NCBI GenBank assembly: GCA_017354375.1
Contig: JAFMRC010000004.1
Span: forward strand, 1 to 46,922
Reading direction: 5' to 3'
DNA: 46,922 nt
Origin: Nocardiopsaceae bacterium
Lineage (GTDB): Bacteria; Actinomycetota; Actinomycetes; Streptosporangiales; Streptosporangiaceae
The notes under the pieces were generated by a model. That model worked only from the letters and a program-made list of their open reading frames with translations. It had not been told where the DNA came from and searched no databases. How positions within the stretch are numbered: the first letter of the stretch is position 1; each line of letters opens with the position of its first letter. The position numbers were made by a program, and so were the translations under genes. Below are positions 27,998 through 36,293 of this stretch, piece after piece.

Positions 27998-28906
27998 CTA
28001 AGCGGACTGGAGCGTCTGGGACCAGAAGTCGGCGGCCTTGAGGAGGCGGGCCTTGGAGTCGGCGGGGTCCAGGGAGGCGGCGGCCAGCATCGTGAACGCG
28101 AGGCGATGCAGGTAGGTCTCCCGCTCGCCCTCCAGGATGAAGCCGCTGCGCATCTGCTCGGTGGAGACCACGTCCTGCAGCACCGCGTCGGTGTCCTCGG
28201 TGCCGAAGCCGAACACCACGAACGACTCCCCCACCACCGTGTGGTCCACCTCGAGGGGGAGGATGCGCAGCTCGACGTTGGGCCGGCCGGCGATGTCGGC
28301 CAGGTACAGGAGCTGGTCGCGCATGATCTGCGCGTCGCCGATCCTGCGCTGCAGCACCGACTCGTCCAGGACGACCTCGATGCGCAGGCCGTCGCGCTGC
28401 AGGACGTGCTGGCGGCGCATCCGCACCCGGACCAGGCGGCCGATCGCGCCCGGGGCCACCGGCTCCACCCTGCTGTAGCTGCTGATGATCCTGCGCGCGT
28501 ACGCCTCGGTCTGCAGCAGGCCGGGGACCACGTCCACGTGCCAGATCGCCATCGACGTGGCCTCGTGCTCCAGGCCGATAAACTGGCGGTAGTCCTCGGA
28601 GATCGTGTTCGCGTACTCCTGCTCCTCCCACCAGCCCTTGAGCGTGGCGTCCTGGGCGAGGTCGAGGAGCATCCGGCGGCGCTCGCCGGTCACCTTGTAG
28701 TAATCGAGGAGGCGCTGGACCTCCTTCGGCGGCAGGCTGGTCTTGGCCCGCTCATACCGGGAGATCTTGGACGGGCTCCACTTCAGCGCGTGCGCGACCG
28801 CGTCGCCGCTGCGGCCCATGGACTCCCTGATCGCGCGCAGCTCGGCCGCGAGGCGACGCCGCCGGACGGTGGGACTGCTCGCGTCCTCCATCGGCATCGG
28901 GCTCAC
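27998..28906 (-). CDS. XRE-family HTH regulator with DUF5753 domain (WhiJ-like)
   Basis: RRLAAELRAIRESMGRSGDAVAHALKWSPSKISRYERAKTSLPPKEVQRLLDYY...; YEHEATSMAIWHVDVVPGLLQTEAYARRII. Confidence 0.94.
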   Translation of the reverse strand: MSPMPMEDASSPTVRRRRLAAELRAIRESMGRSGDAVAHALKWSPSKISRYERAKTSLPPKEVQRLLDYYKVTGERRRMLLDLAQDATLKGWWEEQEYANTISEDYRQFIGLEHEATSMAIWHVDVVPGLLQTEAYARRIISSYSRVEPVAPGAIGRLVRVRMRRQHVLQRDGLRIEVVLDESVLQRRIGDAQIMRDQLLYLADIAGRPNVELRILPLEVDHTVVGESFVVFGFGTEDTDAVLQDVVSTEQMRSGFILEGERETYLHRLAFTMLAAASLDPADSKARLLKAADFWSQTLQSA

Positions 28907-29370
28907 TCCTCTCGGGGCCGCGCGAAGGGCTGCCGGGGGGTCGGGGCGGAGGGGTCCGCTGCAACTGTCATGAATATTTCACGGACACAATTTACGAAAC
29001 GTGTAGGACAACGATACTCGCGGACGCAAGCGATTGCAGCACCGGGACGGGGAAAGTTGATAGATATGGCTGCACGTGCGAGCGTGCCCGGCGGATGCAA
29101 TTGCACCGCACCCGGCAAACGCGGGCGGGCGGCGGGCGGCGGCCGGACCGCGGGAAGACCGGCAACCCCGCAGGTCGGCTGTTACAGGTGGGACTCACGA
29201 CGCCCGTGGTTCGACAGATATTGATGCAGCGGAACGGATCGATGCGATTCCATAGAAACAGGGTTCACTACCGTGGAGGCAAAAGCCTCATGGGGTGGCC
29301 ATTATCCGGAATTAGTTAGCGCCGCTAAGAGCCTCGGATAAAAACTTTCGGAGGTTTCGAGCGCATGCCA

Positions 29371-29409
29371 ACGGCCCGCAGCCGATCACGGGTAATCGGC
29401 AACGGGCCG
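29371..29409. terminator. Hairpin downstream of the micropeptide gene
   Basis: ACGGCCCGcagCCGAT...ATCGGcaaCGGGCCGT. Confidence 0.65.
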
Positions 29410-29430
29410 TTAGTCGGTAAGCGAATCGGC

Positions 29431-29589
29431 TCAGCCCATCAGGCCACCGGAACCAGGGTTTGCGGATGCAACGACGGCGGAGCCAACGGGCGCGGTGGAG
29501 GCGGCGACGGTGGCGACCGAGCCGGCCACGACGCCGAGGGAACCGAGGCTGATAACGATCGGAGCGATAACAGTCTTCTTAATGCGCAT
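29431..29589 (-). CDS. 52-aa secreted/membrane-leader micropeptide
   Basis: GGAGGGCATC-ATG; MRIKKTVIAPIVISLGSLGVVAGSVATVAASTAPVGSAVVASANPGSGGLMG: KK + hydrophobic core + Ala-rich cleavage region. Confidence 0.7.
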   Translation of the reverse strand: MRIKKTVIAPIVISLGSLGVVAGSVATVAASTAPVGSAVVASANPGSGGLMG

Positions 29590-29946
29590 GATGCCCTCCA
29601 TGGCATTTGCCAAGGTCAGAGACGTGCGGCCTGGCATTGTCGGCCCCACGGTCACGTCGTCATGCCGTGTTCACTGCCAGTTGCAGTCTGATTACACCTA
29701 TAATCATGATTTCCCGGGATTCATTGTTCAATCCTTTAATCTGGCGTAATTCATGCACTAGCGGTTGCAAGTTACCATGCAGTAGAAAGAATCAGGAAAA
29801 TCGTCATGCAATATGTTTTGCAAGTTGCACAGAACTTTTCTCAGCGACTTTTGCGGCACCATTAACCGCGAATTACGGATGCTCTCGAATGGGTGTCCAA
29901 ATTTATTCCGCTTGTTCCGGTGATGCCCGGCGCGTACGCTCGGACC

Positions 29947-32802
29947 ATGACTCCAGTCCCCCCCGCTGGTGCACTGGTCGGCCGCGACGAAGAGCTGAAT
30001 CTGCTCCACGGCCTCTTAAGAGCTGCCGCGAAGGGTCGCGGCAGCGCAGTGCTGATCGAGGGCGAGCCGGGCATCGGCAAGTCCGCCCTCGCGCGCTCGG
30101 TGATGGGCCAAGCGCGCGATCTGGGCTGCGAGGCGTTCTGGGGCACCGGTGACGAGCTCGGCCAGGGACTCCCGCTGCACCCGTTCCTGGACGCGCTCCG
30201 GGTCCGGGAGCCGTCGGCGAGCGCCCGGCGGGCCACGATCATGGGCCTGCTGCGCGGCGAGATCGCCGGCGACCGCGGCGCCGACATCCCGGCCGCCATG
30301 GCCGAGCAGATGCTGGCCCTGGTCACCGAGCAGTGCGCCGCCAACCCCACCGTGCTGGTCATCGACGACCTGCAGTGGGCCGACCCGGCCAGCGTCGGCC
30401 TGTGGGGACGGCTGGCCCGGCTGGCCGAGCAGATGCCCCTGCTGCTCATCGCCACCCTGCGCCCGGTCCCGAAGCGGGACGACATCGTCAAGCTGCGCCG
30501 CGTCGTGGACGGGGAGGCGCGGATACAGCTCGACGCGCTCACCGAAGCCGCCGTCACCGACCTGGTGGCGAAGCTGGCCGGGGGCAAGCCCGACGACGAC
30601 CTGATGCGGCTCGCCGACGGGGCGGCCGGCAACCCCCTGTACCTGACCGAGCTCGTGGGCGCGCTGTCCCGCGGAGACGGGCTCGTCCGCACGGCGGCGG
30701 GAATCGTCGAGCTGTCGGGAGACGCCGCTCCGGGTTCCCTGTCGGCGGCGATCGCGGACCGGCTCGGGTTCGTCAGCGGTGAGGCGCGCGACATGCTGCG
30801 GGCCGCCGCGCTGCTCGGCGTCGGCTTCACGGTCGGCGACCTCGCGACGGTGCTGGACCGCAAGGTCACGGAGCTGATTCCCGTCGTCGATGAGGCGTGC
30901 GCGGCGGGAGTCCTCACCGAGTGCGGCAACCGGCTCGGCTTCCGGCATCCACTCATCCACGAGGCACTATACAGCGAAACGCCGGTGCCGCTGCGCGCCG
31001 CCTGGCACCGTGACGCCGCGCAGTCTCTGGCGGAAGCTGGCGTGCCGGCGGACCGGGTCGCCCGGCAATTGCTCCATGCCTCCGACGGCGCCGATGAGAC
31101 CGCCGCGGCGCTGGATACTCCGTCAATGGACGAGTGGATCCTGGACTGGCTGGCCAAGTCGGCGGACCAACTCGTCAGCCAGGCGCCGGGGGTCGCGGTC
31201 GAGCTTCTCGCTCACGCCGCCGATAGTTGCCCCGTGGACTCCGCCCGGTACGGCTGGCTCATGGCCCGCCGCGCCGAGGCCCTGTTCCGCATCGGCGACA
31301 CCAGCAGGGCCGAGGATGTGGCCAACCGGGCCCTGGAATTCGTGACCGAACCGGGGCTGCGGGTGGACCTGCACTTCACGCTGGCACAGTGCCATGGCAT
31401 AGGCGGCTCGTCGGCAGAGTCCCTCGCCACGCTCAAGCAAGCTCTGGAATCGCCTGGAATCTCCGCCCAGCAGCGGGCCAGGCTGCTGATCCCCGCCGCA
31501 CGCGGCCACTTCAACCTCGGTGAATTCGAACAGGCTATCCGCACCGCTACTGATGGCCTGGCAGCGGCGGAAGAAGCAGGCGACAACTGGACCAAGGGCT
31601 GGGCACTTCTCGTGCTGAGCACCGTGGCACTTACACAAGGCCGGAATAGCGATGCGCTGCCTCTGTACGACAGGGCGCTAACGGTGACGCAAGCGGATCC
31701 CGCGTTGACAGATCTGCGACTATTGCTACAAGTCAACAAGGCCGCTGCTCTAGGAAACCTCGACCGGTATGAAGAGGCGCTGACTACAGCTCGGCAGGCG
31801 CGGAAGCTAGCGGACCAGGTCGGAACCGTGATCCGCCTGGCGCAGGCGCATTGCACCCTTGGCACGCTCCTCTTGGAGTCAGGACAATGGGACGCCGCCC
31901 TCAGCGAGGTCAAAGCCCTGCATCCAGACTTGAAGGAGCCATTCGCGGCTTGCAGCGATCTCGGAGTAGCAGCTGTGATTAGCTTCCACCGAGGTGACAT
32001 TGAAGCTTCCCACCACCTCCTCGCATCGGCGGTGCCTCACGCGGAGCGCCTGGGCCACCGGTTCAGCAGTCCGCTGGCGCTCGCGCGCAGCCTGGACCGG
32101 GAGCGGGACGGAGACCTGCCGGGAGCGCTGGCCGTCCTGACCGGCGGCGACACCGAGGAACTGGGGCAGCTGGAGGAGGTGCTCGCCGACGCCGTTCGGC
32201 TGGCGGTGCGGGCCGGCGACCTGGCCACCGCGCGGAAGCTCACGCAGCACGCCGCCGAGCTGGCCGACGGCTCCGAGGTTCCGCACCGGCACGGGGATGC
32301 GCTCTACTGCCGCGGGATGCTCGACTCCGATCCGGAGAAGCTGCTGGCCGCGGCGGCCAGGTACGGGGACGCCACCCGGCCGCTGCACCAGGCCAAGGCC
32401 CTGGAGGCAGCCGCGACGATCTTCGTGGAGCGCGACGACGAGGAGTCGCGGGGGCGGGCACGAGACGCGATGAGCCGTTCGGTGGAAGTCTATGAATTTT
32501 TGGGGGCCGCGGCCGACGTGCAGCGGGTGTCGTCGGTGTTCCGCGCGCACGGGATCCGGCGCGGGCCGCACTCCCGGCACCGGAAGGCCGAGAGCGGGTG
32601 GGAGAGCCTGACGCCGATGGAGGAGAAGGTCGCGGGGTTCGTGGAAGAGGGGCTGTCCAACCCGGAGATCGCCGAGCGGCTGGTGCTGTCGCGGCGCACC
32701 GTCGGGACGCACGTGTCGCACATCCTCAAGAAGCTGTCCGTGGCGTCGCGGGCGGACATCGCCCGGGAGGCGGCGCTGCGATCGGTCGCCGCGGCCCGGT
32801 AA
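29947..32802 (+). CDS. LAL-type LuxR family regulator (AAA ATPase + TPR + HTH_LuxR)
   Basis: LVGRDEELNLLHGLL, LIEGEPGIGKSALA (Walker A), VLVIDDLQWAD (Walker B), C-term LTPMEEKVAGFVEEGLSNPEIAERLVLSRRTVGTHVSHILKKL. Confidence 0.95.
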   Translation: MTPVPPAGALVGRDEELNLLHGLLRAAAKGRGSAVLIEGEPGIGKSALARSVMGQARDLGCEAFWGTGDELGQGLPLHPFLDALRVREPSASARRATIMGLLRGEIAGDRGADIPAAMAEQMLALVTEQCAANPTVLVIDDLQWADPASVGLWGRLARLAEQMPLLLIATLRPVPKRDDIVKLRRVVDGEARIQLDALTEAAVTDLVAKLAGGKPDDDLMRLADGAAGNPLYLTELVGALSRGDGLVRTAAGIVELSGDAAPGSLSAAIADRLGFVSGEARDMLRAAALLGVGFTVGDLATVLDRKVTELIPVVDEACAAGVLTECGNRLGFRHPLIHEALYSETPVPLRAAWHRDAAQSLAEAGVPADRVARQLLHASDGADETAAALDTPSMDEWILDWLAKSADQLVSQAPGVAVELLAHAADSCPVDSARYGWLMARRAEALFRIGDTSRAEDVANRALEFVTEPGLRVDLHFTLAQCHGIGGSSAESLATLKQALESPGISAQQRARLLIPAARGHFNLGEFEQAIRTATDGLAAAEEAGDNWTKGWALLVLSTVALTQGRNSDALPLYDRALTVTQADPALTDLRLLLQVNKAAALGNLDRYEEALTTARQARKLADQVGTVIRLAQAHCTLGTLLLESGQWDAALSEVKALHPDLKEPFAACSDLGVAAVISFHRGDIEASHHLLASAVPHAERLGHRFSSPLALARSLDRERDGDLPGALAVLTGGDTEELGQLEEVLADAVRLAVRAGDLATARKLTQHAAELADGSEVPHRHGDALYCRGMLDSDPEKLLAAAARYGDATRPLHQAKALEAAATIFVERDDEESRGRARDAMSRSVEVYEFLGAAADVQRVSSVFRAHGIRRGPHSRHRKAESGWESLTPMEEKVAGFVEEGLSNPEIAERLVLSRRTVGTHVSHILKKLSVASRADIAREAALRSVAAAR

Positions 32803-32884
32803 CGCAGACGGAAGGGGGCGGTGCTTGCCCTCCCGCCCCCTTCTTCCCCCGGCTCTTCCCCGATGCTTCCCCGATACGAAGAAC

Positions 32885-32927
32885 GGGGACGGCGCGCTCC
32901 CGGGGGGCATTTGAGCGCGCCGTCCCC
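32885..32927. terminator. Terminator-like hairpin between convergent genes
   Basis: 15-bp stem GGGGACGGCGCGCTC / GAGCGCGCCGTCCCC. Confidence 0.75.
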
Positions 32928-32994
32928 TGTCGGTACCCCGGGCCGCGTGGTCGCGGGAGGAGAACCCGCGGCCCGGGGGGCCTTGGTTACCCGG

Positions 32995-33501
32995 CTACTC
33001 GCCGAGCTTCAGCGAGAAGTACACGGCCTTCCCGCTGGTCGTGCGGTAGAAGCCCCACTCGTCGGCGAGCGTGTCGACGAGCATCAGGCCGCGGCCCGTC
33101 TCGGCGTCGGCGGGGGTGTCCAGCTCCGGTTCCGGCAGCACGGGCGATGCGTCGTGCACGTCCACCCGCAGCCGGCCCCGCAGGCACCGGATTACCATCT
33201 CGATGTCTCCGGCCGCGCCGCCGGGCGCCATCTGGCCACCGGGCGCCACCTGGCCGGGTACCACGTGGCTGGGTGCCACCTGGCCGGGCGCCACCTGGCC
33301 GGGCGTCGCCGCGTATGCCATCGCGTTCGTGACCAGCTCGCTGACCAGCAGGGTCGCGGTATCGGCGTCCACCGGGACGTCCCAGACGGCGATGGCCACG
33401 CGAACCTGCTTGCGGGCCTCGGCCACCGCGCTGGGGCTGGCGGCCAGCCGGATTCGGCACTGTTGCAGTTCGGTCGGACGGGTCGGCGCCATAGCTTGCA
33501 T
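32995..33501 (-). CDS. HATPase_c anti-sigma/serine kinase-like ATP-binding protein with tandem-repeat insert
   Basis: VPVDADTATLLVSELVTNAMAYA (N-box), DTPADAETGRGLMLVDTLADEWGF (G-box). Confidence 0.9.
   Translation of the reverse strand: MQAMAPTRPTELQQCRIRLAASPSAVAEARKQVRVAIAVWDVPVDADTATLLVSELVTNAMAYAATPGQVAPGQVAPSHVVPGQVAPGGQMAPGGAAGDIEMVIRCLRGRLRVDVHDASPVLPEPELDTPADAETGRGLMLVDTLADEWGFYRTTSGKAVYFSLKLGE
33223..33310. repeat. 15-bp minisatellite inside the HATPase gene
   Basis: GGGCGCCACCTGGCC-type units x5 encoding (G/S)(Q/H)V(A/V)P repeats. Confidence 0.9.
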
Positions 33502-33751
33502 GGGGCGCTCCTTTGGTGGAGCTGGTCTTCCTGGGTCCCGGCGCCCTTGCCGGTTGCATTCCAGCCTCATTGCCTGTTGCTCTTCAATTGTTCGTGCAAA
33601 TTGCAGTGCAAACATCGGTCAGCTGACGTATCTCCCAAAGCCGCATCGACGGGGGTGCCGTAGGCCGTATTCGCCCAGGTAAACCCCGCGTAAACCCCCT
33701 GGCCGCCCATGCCCCTAGCCCCGCCCCCGCCCCCGCTTGGGGTCCCCGCCC

Positions 33752-33930
33752 CCCGCTTGGGACCCGAGTGCGCACTTGGGCAGCCTCTTGCCGGCCCAAA
33801 TGCGCGCCTGGCACGTTAAGGCGGGGTCCCCTGCCCCGCGCCACGAGACCTCCCGCTTCGGCCCGAGTGCGCATTTGGGCTCGCTCTTGCTGGCCCAAAC
33901 GCGCACTTGGCACACACGTGGGCGGGTCCG
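33752..33930. repeat. Two degenerate ~78-bp direct repeats, each with an internal inverted repeat
   Basis: cccgcttgggacccgagtgcgcacttgggcagcctcttgccggcccaaatgcgcgcctggcac (33752..) vs cccgcttcggcccgagtgcgcatttgggctcgctcttgctggcccaaacgcgcacttggcac (33853..). Confidence 0.85.
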
Positions 33931-34004
33931 GGGAGGCATGACACGCGGAAAACATGTCCCGTCGGTTACCTGGTGGCTAGACTGTTTCATGCTAATCTTA
34001 GCTT

Positions 34005-35000
34005 ATGCCGCCCGTTCGAATTTTCGATATTTTTGCGGGTGCAGGCGGTTTGTCTCGTGGCCTGGAGGCCGCGGGGTTCGAGGTGGCCGCAGGCGCCGAG
34101 CTTGACCCTGACGCGTGCGAGACCTTCGCCAAGGCTCATCCCGCGGCCGAGGTCATTTCCGGCGATGTCAACGACCTGCCGTTTCCCGAGTGGAGTTCCC
34201 GAATCGACGTGCTCGTCGGCGGGCCGCCGTGCCAGCCGTGGAGCACCGGCGGCAAGCGCCTTGGCCCGGCGGACCCGCGAGACGGGTGGCCCGCCTTCCT
34301 GAAGGCACTGCGGCAGATCGGGCCGCAGGCGTTCATCGCGGAGAACGTTGCCGGATTCGCGGGCGGGGCACGGGCGTCCCACTTCCACGAGCTGGTCCGC
34401 CAGCTTGAAGACGAGCTCGGGTTCAAGGTCGCGGGAAAGGTGCTTAACGCCGCGGATTACGGGGTGCCGCAACGTCGGCTGCGCTTGTTCATCGTCGGCA
34501 CCAGGACCGGGCGGTTCCGCTTTCCCGAGGCCACTCACGGACCCGAGGCAGGCTCGCCGTGGCGAGCCGCCGGCGAGTTCATCGGGAAGGATCCCGTCGG
34601 TGTGGCCAACTCCTCGATCGTCACCTACGCGCGCCAGCCCGACCTTCGACCCAACCCCTACGACGGGCACGTGTACAACGGCGGCGGCCGCCCCATCGAC
34701 CTGACCAGGCCAGCCCCCACGCTGCTGGCAAGCATGGGCGGTAACAAGACCCCGTGGATCGACACCCACGGGGTAGTCCCGGAGTACCACGCTCACCTCA
34801 TGGCGGGCGGCGCGCCTCGTACCGGGAGGGTCCAAGGCGCGAGGCGCATCACTGTGGAGGAAGCCGCCATCCTCCAGACTTTCCCGCCCGGGACGCACGT
34901 CGCTGGCCGGAGGTCCAGCTGCTACCGGCAGATCGGCAACGCCGTTCCCCCTCTACTCGCCCAAGCGATCGGAACGGAACTGCTCGCCCAGCTCCAGTGA
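34005..35000 (+). CDS. C5-cytosine DNA methyltransferase #2
   Basis: IFDIFAGAGGLSRGLEAAGF, VLVGGPPCQPWSTGGK, IAENVAGF, YGVPQRRLRLFIVG, QIGNAVPPLLAQAI. Confidence 0.94.
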   Translation: MPPVRIFDIFAGAGGLSRGLEAAGFEVAAGAELDPDACETFAKAHPAAEVISGDVNDLPFPEWSSRIDVLVGGPPCQPWSTGGKRLGPADPRDGWPAFLKALRQIGPQAFIAENVAGFAGGARASHFHELVRQLEDELGFKVAGKVLNAADYGVPQRRLRLFIVGTRTGRFRFPEATHGPEAGSPWRAAGEFIGKDPVGVANSSIVTYARQPDLRPNPYDGHVYNGGGRPIDLTRPAPTLLASMGGNKTPWIDTHGVVPEYHAHLMAGGAPRTGRVQGARRITVEEAAILQTFPPGTHVAGRRSSCYRQIGNAVPPLLAQAIGTELLAQLQ

Positions 35001-35050
35001 CAGGGACCCGGCTTACCCATCGGCGGTCACGCCGCAATCACTCAGCAACC

Positions 35051-36061
35051 TCACGTAGGCATCAACGAGCGCGTCGTCCGGCTGCCGCGCGGCCAGAGCG
35101 CGTTGAGCGCCGAACGTCTTCCGGGCCTGGTAAGCCGGTGGACGAGCGAGCGGCATTCGTGCCGGATGTCCAGCACGGAAAGATCGACGTTCGCGGCAAT
35201 GAGCCCGGAAGGCACGCGGGCTCCTTCCACCGCGTCCGCGATCTCGTCGCCCGACGGAGCCGGTCCCGGTGCCACGATGTGGATTCGGGGCAGGTCATGG
35301 TCCCGGAGCACGGCCAGGGCCTGGGCGATCTTGGACTCCCATGGGTTGGCCGTGACCTCGTACGCTTCGGTTACCCGGCCCCCGTCAAGAACCTGCACGT
35401 CAGCCGCCGTACCGGCCGAGGCGTCGGTAGCGTTCAGCGTCTTGGTCTCGACCCGTCGGTGCCCATACTCCTCGGCTTGCGCGTGCAGCATGGCCGCGAA
35501 CACGAACTGCTGGTGAGCCCCTCCGCTGGGGCGGTCGAGCAGGCTGTCCGCAACCCGCACCACGCGCCGGAAGGACAACAGGCTCACATCCAGCGCTGGC
35601 ATGGGCTGAAGGTCACGCGCGGTCGCCGCTATGCGAGAGGCCATGTACCGCATGGCCTGTTCTACGGGTTCGATCGCTCCCTGTTCCAGAGCCCATCCCA
35701 ACAGGCGGTTCCACGAATTCCGGTTCCGCCCCAGGAGTGAATTCGTGCCCTTGGCGAGGGTCTGGAACGCATCCCGCTTGGCCCTGATGTTCAGCTCATC
35801 CATCAGTCCGGCGAATCTTTGTGCCACGGTCCGCCGCCCGCTTGGAGGCTTGGCAACGCCAGCCACCGAACCCGCGTCAACGGCGTAGGCGAGAACGATC
35901 AGCGCCGCATCTCGATAGGTGTCGGCCTTGGACAGCAGGTCATCCAGCCAAGGCCGCGCCCCTTCCGGTGCGTCCGGCTCTGGCGTGACCGTTCCGTCGG
36001 CTAGTCCCCTCATCATCACGTCGAGCATCGCCGACACCTCAACAGCCCCCATGCCGCCCAA
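35051..36061 (-). CDS. Putative restriction endonuclease partner of MTase #2 (convergent)
   Basis: 50-nt gap to convergent MTase; DVQVLDGGRVTEAYEVTANPWESKIAQAL resembles a nuclease-like D...ExE core; family not identified. Confidence 0.5.
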   Translation of the reverse strand: MGGMGAVEVSAMLDVMMRGLADGTVTPEPDAPEGARPWLDDLLSKADTYRDAALIVLAYAVDAGSVAGVAKPPSGRRTVAQRFAGLMDELNIRAKRDAFQTLAKGTNSLLGRNRNSWNRLLGWALEQGAIEPVEQAMRYMASRIAATARDLQPMPALDVSLLSFRRVVRVADSLLDRPSGGAHQQFVFAAMLHAQAEEYGHRRVETKTLNATDASAGTAADVQVLDGGRVTEAYEVTANPWESKIAQALAVLRDHDLPRIHIVAPGPAPSGDEIADAVEGARVPSGLIAANVDLSVLDIRHECRSLVHRLTRPGRRSALNALWPRGSRTTRSLMPT

Positions 36062-36204
36062 AGGTATCGGATCTTTCTTTTCCGGCGCGCGGAATTAGGT
36101 CCCAATTTCGCGCCCTCGTGACGCCCGCCCCTGCACCTCTGCAACATGCGGCTCGAATGTCGTATCCCGGCGCTAGCCTGATGGGCATCTCGTAGGAGGG
36201 GCGC

Positions 36205-36291
36205 ATGGGGTTGGACTGGCGAGAATCGACGACACGTCCGCCGCAAACGGCGAGATGCCTGCTTCGCGGTCACCGGCATGGGAATCTTTAG
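36205..36291 (+). CDS. 28-codon leader ORF upstream of MTase #3
   Basis: TAGGAGG RBS, ATG at 36205; MGLDWRESTTRPPQTARCLLRGHRHGNL*; stop 2 nt before MTase ATG at 36294. Confidence 0.4.
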   Translation: MGLDWRESTTRPPQTARCLLRGHRHGNL

Positions 36292-36293
36292 GT

